A stretch of DNA of 20,903 nt from JBKHJA01 sp046538375 (lineage in GTDB: Bacteria > Acidobacteriota > Aminicenantia > Aminicenantales > Aminicenantaceae), in NCBI GenBank assembly GCA_046538375.1, contig JBKHJA010000044.1, positions 1 through 20,903 of the forward strand, given 5' to 3'. A program made the translations under genes and the position numbers. The notes beneath the pieces are model-generated. The model did not search any database. It had not been told where the DNA came from and was given only the letters and a program-made list of their open reading frames with translations. This document shows, piece after piece, positions 8,055 through 15,156 of this stretch. The first letter of the stretch is position 1. Every line of letters begins with the position of its first letter.

Positions 8055-8083
8055 ATTATATCAATAACCATAACGCATGGCAA
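8055..8083 (-). promoter_or_regulatory. Sigma-70 type promoter of TPR protein 1
   Basis: TTGCCA (8083-8078), 17 bp, and a perfect TATAAT (8060-8055) on the minus strand. The predicted start near 8048 gives a leader of about 35 nt to the ATG at 8013. It lies in the 225-bp divergent region shared with the DUF1028 gene. Confidence 0.75.
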
Positions 8084-8125
8084 AGCGAACTAAGACCAGG
8101 ATCTCTTTTCTGGTGATAGGATATC

Positions 8126-8155
8126 TTGACCTAAGGAGGTGTTTGAATATATAAA
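8126..8155 (+). promoter_or_regulatory. Sigma-70 type promoter of the DUF1028 gene
   Basis: TTGACC (8126-8131) and TATAAA (8150-8155) are separated by 18 bp, with ATATAA one base earlier giving 17 bp. The predicted leader is about 77 nt and carries GGGAGG 5 nt before the ATG. An AAGGAGG in the spacer would lie upstream of the transcript and is not a ribosome-binding site. Confidence 0.6.
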
Positions 8156-8238
8156 ATAAAAACAGCCAGAAATAAAGGGCAGAAGGACAAGAGATTAGCT
8201 TTGATCTTGGTGCGGACAGGATCAAAGGGAGGTGGTTC

Positions 8239-9255
8239 ATGAAAAAATTTATTCCAATCGTTATTTTGGTTTGCGTCCTCATTCCTTTAAAGCTTTGGGG
8301 CATAATGAGGACTGAGGCCGACCGGCCTGTTCATACTTATTCCATTGTGGCTCGAGATCCCCGGACCGGACAACTGGGGGTGGCGGTGCAGTCTCATTGG
8401 TTTTCAGTAGGGCCCCTTGTTCCCTGGATAGAGGCAGGGGTGGGAGCTGTGGCCACTCAATCCTTTGTGGAGGTTTCCTATGGTCCCTTAGGATTGGATC
8501 TGATGCGAGGGGGAAAAAGTGCGCCTCAGGCTTTAAAAGCTCTCCTTGCCGTTGATCCTCAAAGAGAAGTGAGGCAGGTGGCCGTGATCGATGCTCGAGG
8601 GGGGGTAGCTGTTCATACCGGAAAAACATGCATCAGCCAGGCCGGCCATATAGTCGGAGATCAGTTCTCTTGTCAGGCGAATTTGATGCTGAAAAACACA
8701 GTGTGGAAGGCCATGGCTGAGGCTTACCAGTCCACTTCAGGTGATCTGGTTGACCGCCTGTTAGCGGCCCTGCAGGCAGCAGAAAGGGAAGGGGGGGACA
8801 TCCGGGGCCGTCAATCAGCCGCCATCGTGGTTGTCTCAGGAAAACCCAGCGGTCAATCCTGGAAGGATCGGATAGTGGATCTTCGGGTTGAAGATCATCC
8901 TGATCCTGTGTCAGAGCTGAAGCGATTGGTCAAAGTTCACAGGGCCTATGAGCACATGAATAAGGGAGATGAATATGTAGCAGAGGGAGATATCGAGGCA
9001 GCCTTGAGGGAATATAAAACGGCAGAAAAGATGCTGCCTGATAACATGGAGATGGTTTTCTGGCATGCTGCCACTCTGGCCAGTTTGGGTCGAGTAGAAG
9101 AGGCCTTACCTTTGTTTAAAAAAGTGTTCGAAGCAGATGACAATTGGGCCATTCTGGTGCCCCGTCTCCCCCCGGCTGGGCTGCTCCCCGATGAACCAGA
9201 ACTTATTGAGCGAATACTTGCTGTAGCCCCGAAGAAAAAAAAGAAACAGCCGTAG
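8239..9255 (+). CDS. Secreted DUF1028 (Ntn-hydrolase-like) protein with C-terminal TPRs
   Basis: A 338-residue protein. An N-terminal hydrophobic segment (about 3-21) indicates export or anchoring. The DUF1028 domain spans about 32-225 and shows the family start HTYSIVARDPRTGQLGVAVQ, then GVGAVATQSFVEVSYGPLGLDLM, and a GRQSAAIVVVSG block. The family has an N-terminal-nucleophile-hydrolase-like fold; its reaction is not firmly established, and here the fold is preceded by a leader rather than exposed by self-cleavage at a known site. Two TPR-like repeats (about 233-300) and a Lys-rich tail follow. The start is supported by GGGAGG 5 nt upstream. It converges with the ClC fragment with a 4-bp gap, so the graveyard begins right at its stop codon. 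Confidence 0.85.
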   Translation: MKKFIPIVILVCVLIPLKLWGIMRTEADRPVHTYSIVARDPRTGQLGVAVQSHWFSVGPLVPWIEAGVGAVATQSFVEVSYGPLGLDLMRGGKSAPQALKALLAVDPQREVRQVAVIDARGGVAVHTGKTCISQAGHIVGDQFSCQANLMLKNTVWKAMAEAYQSTSGDLVDRLLAALQAAEREGGDIRGRQSAAIVVVSGKPSGQSWKDRIVDLRVEDHPDPVSELKRLVKVHRAYEHMNKGDEYVAEGDIEAALREYKTAEKMLPDNMEMVFWHAATLASLGRVEEALPLFKKVFEADDNWAILVPRLPPAGLLPDEPELIERILAVAPKKKKKQP

Positions 9256-9259
9256 AGAT

Positions 9260-9955
9260 CTAATTCGCTATTTTTTTGATATTCTCTGAAAGTCCGGCAA
9301 GAATCAAAAGATCTCCTTTTCTGATCACTTCCCCGGCAGAAGGAAGGGTGATGGTCTGGGGAGGAAATTTTCTTTTGATCAGGAGGACATCGATGTGGTA
9401 GAGAGCCTTGAGGTTGAGTTCTTTAAGCGTTCTGTTCCAGAAATGAGGAGGGGCATCGATTTCCATGATGGTGTAGCCTTTTCCCAGATCAATGGTGTTT
9501 GCCTGGGAGGTAAATTTCAGCTTCTGAATCAGGCCAGAAGCGGCCTCCCTTTTGGCAATCTCATGATTGTAAGCTTCGATAACATCTTTTCTTTTCAGCA
9601 CTCCCACCAGTTTCCTGTCCTTCAATACGGCGATTTCGGCCACGTCTTTACGTCCGAAGATTTCCATGGCACTTTCTAGGTTTTCCTCATAGTCAATATG
9701 AATTCCTGGTACAGCGATGTCCTCTGCGATGACGAAGGAGTCGAGGAGATCTTTCTCATGCATAAGCTTTTTTAGCTGGTTGAGGGCAAAACACCCCACA
9801 TAGTTTCTCTGGTCGTCGATGATCTGGAAAGCATGGTGCTTTCCTCCGATGGCTTGATCGATGATTTTCCCCACCCGATCCGTGTTTAAGAAGGCCTGGT
9901 AGTCTTTGCTGATAAGGTCTTTGACAAACAGGGAACGGAGGATGTTCAGTTCTCT
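9260..9955 (-). pseudogene. ClC-type chloride channel fragment, copy A (CBS pair plus TrkA-C-like end only)
   Basis: About 230 codons from the cytoplasmic C-terminus of a ClC-family channel or transporter: two CBS-like units (HHAFQIIDDQRNYVGCFAL and AEIAVLKDRKLVGVLKRKDVI) and a TrkA-C-like end (RKFPPQTITLPSAG, GDLLILAGL). The whole membrane domain is missing. Homology to copy B runs upstream of the first ATG at 9874 and stops abruptly at 9955, where Lon sequence on the opposite strand begins and an in-frame stop follows. It is 87% identical in protein to copy B by hand count, with the last 55 residues identical. Without a membrane part it cannot be a channel; translation as a soluble CBS protein is possible but unlikely. 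Confidence 0.85.
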
Positions 9956-10201
9956 AAATCAAGGAGTCATCATCCCCCAAAAGAACGTCCAAAACCTCAT
10001 GCTCCGCAAGGATGTGATCGACGCGGTCAAGGACGGGAAATTCCACATCTATCCCATTCAGACTGTCGACGAAGGAATCGAAATTCTCACCGGAGTGAAA
10101 GCCGGAGAAAAAAAGGAAGACGGTAATTTTGAAGAAGGGACCGTGAATTATATTGTGGATCAAGAGCTGCAGCGGCTGGCCAAAAGCTGGAAGGATTTCT
10201 C
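9956..10201 (+). repeat. 246-bp direct repeat, left copy (Lon C-terminus)
   Basis: It matches 12000-12245 at a constant offset of 2044 with three base differences by hand comparison (about 99% identity). Both edges are sharp: the left joins antisense ClC sequence, and to the right the natural gene end continues only in this copy. Confidence 0.92.
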
Positions 10202-10217
10202 CAAAGAAGAAAAATAA
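9956..10217 (+). pseudogene. Lon-type protease C-terminal fragment, copy A
   Basis: The frame begins at the junction with NQGVIIPQKNVQNLMLR and runs through the family-typical VDEGIEILTG block and GTVNYIVDQEL to its own stop (KDFSKEEK end). This is the last 87 or so residues of the proteolytic domain of Lon-like AAA+ proteases. Neither the catalytic Ser nor the Lys is present. An apparent ORF from 9906 starts inside antisense ClC sequence and is a chimera. Bases 9956-10201 repeat at 12000-12245. Confidence 0.8.
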
Positions 10218-10235
10218 AGTGTAAGGAAGTTTCAG

Positions 10236-10268
10236 GAATCAGGGAAGGGGGACTCGCTCCCCTGATTC
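10236..10268 (+). terminator. Possible terminator after Lon fragment A
   Basis: GAATCAGGG and CCCTGATTC form a 9-bp stem around a G/C-rich loop, 19 nt after the stop codon. The following T-tract is short (ATTTAC), so efficiency may be low. Confidence 0.45.
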
Positions 10269-10402
10269 ATTTACAAAAGGAACTCATTTCTGTGAGGAAT
10301 TCCTGAGAATGTCTTTTCTAAAAGAAGGCATTGGATGAATAATTGACGGGGTGAGAATGTCTGAAGGATACGCTCAATCCCCAACATTTGACAATAATTC
10401 TC

Positions 10403-10561
10403 GATCCCCTCATCTGTCCCCAATGCGGGGGAACCATGCGCATTGTCTCATTTATTGAAGATCATAAAGTCATAGACAAGATCATCAAACACCTTAAACT
10501 GACCTTTAAGGCTGCTCGACACCCGCCTGCTCAAGCTCAGCTCTCACATGTGATATTCTAA
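10403..10561 (+). pseudogene. IS91-family transposase C-terminal remnant
   Basis: An open frame without a start encodes DPLICPQCGGTMRIVSFIED followed by VIDKIIKHL and ends at a TAA. The DPL-CPxCGG-M-I-FI pattern near the C-terminus is characteristic of IS91/Y2-type transposases, where it follows the catalytic domain. The catalytic tyrosines and everything upstream are absent. It shows that a mobile element was once present; no terminal repeats or target-site duplication were recognised. Confidence 0.7.
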
Positions 10562-10599
10562 TCCCTTAGTTCAGGGATAAAGGGAGATCTCTATTTTCT

Positions 10600-11118
10600 A
10601 TGAGCCTCCATTACGCTAATTCTCAGATGCTCTCTCCTGTTTGTGGGTTCTTTGTTGACCGGATTTGTTTCTTGTGTCTATTATGGTTGATAGAGTCGCT
10701 TAGAGGGCGGAAATCTGATGAAAAGGAGGGAAAATCAGCAGCAACAAAAAACCAAATTCCTATTCTAATATTCAACACTCAAGGAGAATTTCTAAAAGCC
10801 TTCGGCCAGAAAGGAAAGGGTCCCGGGGATTTGAACCGACCGTCGTGTATAACTTTCAACGGAAAATATATGATCGTGTGGGAGTTAGGCAACTATCGGT
10901 TTTCCCTCTTTGATGAGAACGGCCAGTTCCTCCGTCATTTCAAACCAAAGCATCCTGCGGTAGTTTGGAAATTGAAGTCTCTTGAAAACGGGAAAGTTGT
11001 TTTTGAAGTGCGCGAGGGATACTGTGAAAAGGAGTTAGGATACCGCCCCGTCTTTGCCGATGACGGGACCCTGTGGACAGTCCTCGAAGGAAAAGAAGGC
11101 TATAACGCGGTCGTTTAG
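10600..11118 (+). pseudogene. 6-bladed beta-propeller protein fragment
   Basis: From about residue 50 the 172-residue frame resembles NHL/6-bladed beta-propeller proteins: FNTQGEFLKAFGQKGKGPGD, a second blade with FSLFDENGQFLRHF, and a later blade with FADDGTLWTVLEGKEGYNAVV. Full-length relatives are usually about twice as long and secreted. Here the first 45 residues do not fit, there is no clean signal peptide, and the frame stops shortly after a third blade. I read it as a truncated remnant fused to unrelated upstream sequence. The flanks 10218-10402 and 11119-11156 hold no further gene I can support. Confidence 0.55.
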
Positions 11119-11156
11119 TATAGAAAAAAAATAGATAAGATAAGACCTATTCGAAC

Positions 11157-11193
11157 TTGACATTCATAATTGAAAGTCTTACCATAAAGTAAG
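11157..11193 (+). promoter_or_regulatory. Promoter and putative operator of the toxin-antitoxin pair
   Basis: A perfect -35 TTGACA (11157-11162), 17 bp, and TACCAT (11180-11185). The inverted repeat CTTAC-N6-GTAAG (11178-11193) overlaps the -10 box, the usual place for autorepression by a VapB/VapC-type complex. Confidence 0.6.
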
Positions 11194-11226
11194 AAAATAG
11201 TAATTGAGTAAGATGATTGTTTTATC

Positions 11227-11472
11227 ATGAGTGAATCTACTCTATCTTCAAAAGGTCAATGTGTCATCCCCAAGAGAATAAGGAATTATATGAATCTCAA
11301 TCCAGGGGATAAAGTCGATTTTGTCATCAGGGAGGATGGCGAAGTCTACATCCAGCCAGTTGAACTGGATATGCGGGAGCTTAAGGGATTAATGAAAAAA
11401 CCAGGCCGCCAACCTGTTTCCCTTGAAGAAATGGACAAAGTTGTCCGAAAGAGAGCAGGAAAAACCAAATGA
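11227..11472 (+). CDS. vapB: AbrB/MazE-type antitoxin (VapB-like)
   Basis: An 81-residue DNA-binding antitoxin. Residues 4-45 (STLSSKGQCVIPKRIRNYMN, then PGDKVDFVIREDGEVYI) form a SpoVT/AbrB swapped-hairpin domain; the remaining tail is the likely toxin-neutralising segment. The stop overlaps the toxin start by ATGA, the translational coupling usual for these pairs. It and its partner are the only genes between 9260 and 13695 that look complete. No strong Shine-Dalgarno sequence is visible before the ATG. Confidence 0.88.
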   Translation: MSESTLSSKGQCVIPKRIRNYMNLNPGDKVDFVIREDGEVYIQPVELDMRELKGLMKKPGRQPVSLEEMDKVVRKRAGKTK

Positions 11473-11864
11473 TCGGTTTGGATACTAACATCCTGGTTCG
11501 TTATCTGACTCAGGATGATCCCGAACAGTCAAAAAAAGCTTCCCGGGAAATCAATAAGGCGCTGGCTGCTGGAGACCTATTCTTTATCGCTGATACAGTA
11601 CTGTGTGAGCTGGTGTGGGTATTGGAATCGGCTTATGGATACAACCGGAAGGAAATCGCACCGACTCTTGAGAGGATTCTGAGAACCAAGCAATTCCAAT
11701 TCCAAGACAAAAATATTTTGTGGCAATGTCTCTCTGACTATCAAAGCAAAAAAGGAGACTTTGCAGACCATCTCATCGGCCGAACCGGCCTCAACGCCGG
11801 TTGCCGCGAAATCCTTACTTTTGACACCGAGCTGAAGGATAATCCCATTTTCCGAGCCCTGTAG
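11469..11864 (+). CDS. vapC: PIN-domain ribonuclease toxin (VapC-like)
   Basis: A 131-residue PIN-domain toxin, predicted to cleave RNA when not bound by the antitoxin. The acidic metal-binding residues of the family are in place: D5 in GLDTNILVRYL, E47 in CELVWVLE, D97 and D100 in KGDFADHLIG, and D119 in ILTFDTEL. Length is normal for VapC. It overlaps the antitoxin gene by 4 bp. Its intact active site contrasts with the broken genes on both sides. Confidence 0.9.
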   Translation: MIGLDTNILVRYLTQDDPEQSKKASREINKALAAGDLFFIADTVLCELVWVLESAYGYNRKEIAPTLERILRTKQFQFQDKNILWQCLSDYQSKKGDFADHLIGRTGLNAGCREILTFDTELKDNPIFRAL

Positions 11865-11916
11865 TTTCTTTTTTCCGTTTCCTGTTTTCGAGAATTGGTG
11901 ACACAATACCCATTTC

Positions 11917-12245
11917 CTTGTTGAAATCCAGGCCATCAGAGGAGTGAACGAAAAAATCGAAGGATTTTATGAGGTTTGCAAGGCGAAGGGCTTTACCGGA
12001 AATCAGGGAGTCATCATCCCCCAAAAGAACGTCCAAAATCTCATGCTCCGCAAGGATGTGATCGACGCCGTCAAGGACGGGAAATTCCACATCTATCCCA
12101 TTCAGACTGTCGACGAAGGAATCGAAATTCTCACCGGAGTGAAAGCCGGAGAAAAAAAGGAAGACGGTAATTTTGAAGAAGGGACCGTGAATTATATTGT
12201 GGATCAAGAGCTGCAGCGGCTGGCCAAAAGCTGGAAGGATTTCTC
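11917..12245 (+). pseudogene. Lon-type protease C-terminal fragment, copy B
   Basis: The Lon frame is recognisable from about VEIQAIRGVNEKIEGFYEVC and continues through VIIPQKNVQNLMLR and VDEGIEILTG to KSWKDFS, where it breaks into antisense rluB-like sequence. It keeps about 15-25 more upstream residues than copy A, including the region of the catalytic Lys (VNEK), but lacks the catalytic Ser region and the last residues. An in-frame TGA lies at 11899. Not functional as a protease. Confidence 0.8.
12000..12245 (+). repeat. 246-bp direct repeat, right copy (Lon C-terminus)
   Basis: Partner of 9956-10201. The right edge joins minus-strand pseudouridine synthase sequence at a short microhomology (GGATTTC). 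Confidence 0.92.
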
Positions 12246-12543
12246 TTTTCCTTCCTTCATGAATTTGAATCTTCAAAATATGGATAGGCGGTTTTTTCTC
12301 TACCTGCTGAACTCGAGCCGGAGCGGTTTTCCTCCCTTCTATAAAAACTCCTTTCTCAAGCTGAACCAGATCTTCTTTTTGAAGCTTTCCTTTCACTTTG
12401 ACTAGATAAGTCTTTTTGACCTGGTAACGGGGGTGGGTCAGCCGGTATGTCAATCTTCCGTCGTTAGTCAACAACAACAAACCTTCACTTTCAAAGTCAA
12501 GACGGCCCACTGGATAAACTCTTTTTTTCAAAGGAGGGAGGAA
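12246..12543 (-). pseudogene. rRNA pseudouridine synthase (RsuA/RluB family) internal fragment
   Basis: The minus-strand frame encodes LKKRVYPVGRLDFESEGLLL followed by LTNDGRLTYRLTHPRYQVKK, TAPARV and IHEGRKREI. GRLD carries the catalytic Asp of the RsuA/RluB family. The N-terminal S4 domain and the C-terminal part after EGRKREI are missing; downstream the frame runs into antisense Lon sequence, so the long ORF (238 codons) there is a chimera. Its 5' end overlaps the last codons of the ClC copy B frame. It is a relic, with no start codon of its own. Confidence 0.8.
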
Positions 12544-13695
12544 TTTTTTGTTATTTTTTTGATGTTCTCTGAAAGTCCGGCAAGAATCAAAAGATCTCCT
12601 TTTCTGATCACTTCCCCGGCAGAAGGAAGGGTGATGGTCTGGGGAGGAAATTTTCTTTTGATCAGGAGGACATCGATGTGGTAGAGAGCCTTGAGGTTGA
12701 GTTCTTTAAGCGTTCTGTTCCATAAGGAGGAAGGAGCGTCGATTTCCATGATGGTGTAGCCTTTTCCCAGATCAATAGTGTTTGCCTGGGAGGTAAACTT
12801 AAGCTTCTGGATCAGGCCAGAGGCTGCTTCCTTCTTTGCTATCTCATGATTGTAGGCTTCGATGACATCTTTTCTTTTGAGAACTCCGACGAATTTATTG
12901 TCTTTTAAAACAGCGATTTCGGCCACGTCTTTACGTCCGAAGATTTCCATGGCCGTTTCCAGATTATCCTGATAATCGATCTGAATCCGGGGGACAGCAA
13001 TGTCTTCAGCGATCACAAAAGGATCCAGAAGATCTTTCTCCAGCACCAGCCTTTTCAGTTGATGGAGGGAGAAGCATCCCACATAATTTTTATCCGCATC
13101 CACAATCTGGAAGGAATGGTGTTTTCCTCCGATCGCCTGGTCGATGATATTTCCTACCCTTTCTGTATTCAAAAATAACTGAAAATCTTGGCTGATGAAA
13201 TCCCTGACCGAAAGAGACCTCAAAATATTCAGTTCTCTTCCTTCCTTAAAGAGAATACCTCTTCGCCTCAATTTCATGGTGTAGATGGATTCTTTGTGAA
13301 GGCCTACAGTGAGGAGAGAAGCGATGATGCAGGAAAGCATCAGCGGCAGGATAATTTTATAATCGTTAGTCAGTTCAAAGATGATGATGATAGCGGTTAA
13401 GGGGGCGTGAGTGCTGGCTGCCACCACCGCTCCCATCCCTACCAGAGCAAAGGCCCCGGGAGAAGAAATAGACTGGGGAAAGGTATTGTGAAAAATAGAG
13501 CCAATAAAATTTCCGGTCATGGCGCCCATGAAAAGAGAAGGAGCAAATATTCCCCCGGATCCCCCTGAGCCCAGAGTCAGCGAAGTGCCCAGGATTTTGG
13601 CAAAAATGAGAAGAAAAGCCAGCCGAAAGACCGACCAGCACAGCCAGAAGAGAGAGCCGCACGTGTTCGCTGAATTCGGTCTTTCTAAAATTCAT
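12528..13695 (-). pseudogene. ClC-type chloride channel gene, copy B, with internal deletion and frameshift
   Basis: The gene begins at ATG 13695 with a plausible ClC N-terminus (FSEHVRLSLLAVLVGLSAGF), then at about 13610-13625 jumps in another frame to the late membrane domain (KILGTSLTLGSGGSGGIFAP, the third ion-path motif GIFAP). It continues through TM helices, two CBS units and a TrkA-C-like end, stopping at 12528. Roughly 250-300 residues with the first two ion-path motifs (GSGIP and GREGP regions) are missing. The downstream frame is open from upstream of 13529 but lacks a proper start. The product cannot be a normal channel. Confidence 0.8.
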
Positions 13696-13746
13696 TTATT
13701 CCATAACATCGATGGTCAGAGAGCGTAGAATTTTGGAGAGTGCAGT

Positions 13747-15039
13747 TTAAAAAAGTTTGAGCTGATGCTGGGCTTCACTTTCTGTGGGTTCTGTTTCAAA
13801 GAGTTCAATTTGACCGTAGCAGCCGTCATGACCTGGCTTGATATTCACTTTTCCTGCTCTCATCCTTTCAATGCCTGAACTTACCCTTTCTGGATTGATT
13901 CGACCGAGCTCTATGAAGGGAATATCAGTGAGGATTTTGTGTTCATTACCGAATTCCCGTATGAAGTGAAAGTAGATATCCCAGACACTCTTGCATTCAG
14001 CCGTTTTTTCGATGGCCTGGGCGATGATCTCATTCAGGGGGATGAGATTTTTATAAGGGACTTTGAGAGAAGGAACATTTCCTTGGTCTCTGTCAGCAAG
14101 CTTCACCACCCTGTGCATGACTCCTACAGTTAACTTTTTTCCACATTGAGGACAGAGGAAGTGATGCTGGATGGTCTCCTGGGGTGAGAGGGCCACTCCA
14201 CATTTGCGGTGTCCATCAAAGTGGTATTTTCCTTCTTGAGGAAAGAATTCTACGGTGTACAGAAATTTCTCAGGATCTTTGCTTTTTATGGCATCTATCA
14301 GTCCTTGGTAGCTGAATTCCGTGTTGAACACGTTGGCCTCTCGTCCAATCCGGGATGGCGAGTGGGCATCAGAATTGGATACCAGGGCATATTTATCCAG
14401 GCAGGATAGGCGCCAGTTCATGGGAGGATCAGAGGAAAGTCCGGTTTCCAGGGCGAAAATGAACGGAGTCATCTCTTCGAAGCATTCCTCGATGGTGTCG
14501 AATCCTGAGTTGGCTCCAAAGAGAGAAAACCAGGGAGTCCAGATATGGGCAGGGATGACCACGCAGCCGGGACAGTGATCGGCCACAATTTTGACAAATG
14601 TTTTGGCGTCCAGGCCCAAGATGGGCCGACCGTCAGAGCGAAGGTTTCCCAAGCCAGAGAGTTTATGGTTGATCTTGTCCACAGCATCAAAATCGGGAGC
14701 CAGAAGAAGAAGGTGAATTTTTCTCACTTTTCCTTTCTTGGAATAGATGAAACTGATCTCTGTGGAGAGGATAAAACAGACATCATTCTGGGGGGGTGAA
14801 ACGGAACGCAGATATTCGTTTTCCGGAGGAATGATATTTTTCAGCCGGAAGAAGCCGTTACCAACGGGTTCTAGTTTTTCTCTTATCAGAAAGAGCCATT
14901 CAGGATGAGTGAAGTCTCCTGTGGCCAGTAGTTTTATTCCCTTGATTTTAGCCCAGTAGGCCAGAGTATTCAGGATCATGTCGCGGGAAGTGGCCCTGGA
15001 AAACTTGGAATGGATGTGAAGATCAGCCACGAATTTCAT
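13747..15039 (-). CDS. PHP-domain endonuclease Q-like protein
   Basis: A 430-residue protein matching the endonuclease Q/TIGR00375 pattern. EndoQ, characterised in Thermococcales, nicks DNA 5' of deaminated bases. The PHP metal ligands are visible: H8 and H10 (LHIHS), D42 and H45 (GDFTH), E94 (STEIS), H109, H165 (PAHIWTPWFSLFG), D224 and H226 (SNSDAHS). A zinc-finger-like segment follows with H277, C280, C296 and C299 (GHRKCG and CPQCG), then a helical C-terminal part ending with the family-like PGHDGCYGQIELF plus a short tail. The start lacks a clear Shine-Dalgarno sequence but the family motif begins at residue 5. It is upstream of ClC copy B on the same strand. Confidence 0.82.
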   Translation of the reverse strand: MKFVADLHIHSKFSRATSRDMILNTLAYWAKIKGIKLLATGDFTHPEWLFLIREKLEPVGNGFFRLKNIIPPENEYLRSVSPPQNDVCFILSTEISFIYSKKGKVRKIHLLLLAPDFDAVDKINHKLSGLGNLRSDGRPILGLDAKTFVKIVADHCPGCVVIPAHIWTPWFSLFGANSGFDTIEECFEEMTPFIFALETGLSSDPPMNWRLSCLDKYALVSNSDAHSPSRIGREANVFNTEFSYQGLIDAIKSKDPEKFLYTVEFFPQEGKYHFDGHRKCGVALSPQETIQHHFLCPQCGKKLTVGVMHRVVKLADRDQGNVPSLKVPYKNLIPLNEIIAQAIEKTAECKSVWDIYFHFIREFGNEHKILTDIPFIELGRINPERVSSGIERMRAGKVNIKPGHDGCYGQIELFETEPTESEAQHQLKLF

Positions 15040-15054
15040 GTTGATTGATATTTA

Positions 15055-15083
15055 AGTTTAAGAAATATGGGAATTCTTTTCAA
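15055..15083 (-). promoter_or_regulatory. Possible promoter of the EndoQ-like gene
   Basis: TTGAAA (15083-15078), 17 bp, and TAAACT (15060-15055) on the minus strand. Four of six bases match in the -10 box. The leader would be about 10-15 nt, consistent with the weak ribosome-binding site. Confidence 0.4.
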
Positions 15084-15156
15084 ACAGAAAGCATAACATA
15101 AAAATTTGGAGAACTCCATAAAAGAAGAAGAAAGAGGGAAAAGAAGTGACAGGAAG

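Noticed and set aside
8061..8303. Minus-strand ORF in the divergent promoter region
   Set aside because: It covers two good sigma-70 promoters and the start of the DUF1028 gene and has no recognisable protein features.
9906..10217. A 103-codon plus-strand ORF starting at 9906
   Set aside because: Its first 17 codons are antisense ClC sequence joined to the Lon fragment; it is a junction chimera, so only the Lon part is annotated, as a pseudogene.
9956..12245. Composite transposon bounded by the 246-bp direct repeats
   Set aside because: The repeats are coding fragments of a protease, not insertion sequence ends; no transposase, terminal inverted repeats or target duplication at their edges.
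11815..12531. A 238-codon minus-strand ORF
   Set aside because: Only the first 95 or so codons match a family (pseudouridine synthase); the rest is antisense of the Lon fragment and of the toxin gene end.
13375..13695. A separate 106-codon minus-strand gene
   Set aside because: Its first 25-30 codons are a ClC N-terminus; after the deletion junction it reads the ClC 3' part in the wrong frame. It is part of pseudogene copy B.
13696..13746. Short open segment between the EndoQ-like gene and ClC copy B (ILRSLTIDVME before a stop)
   Set aside because: Too short to assign; it could be the tail of another relic but nothing supports a family.
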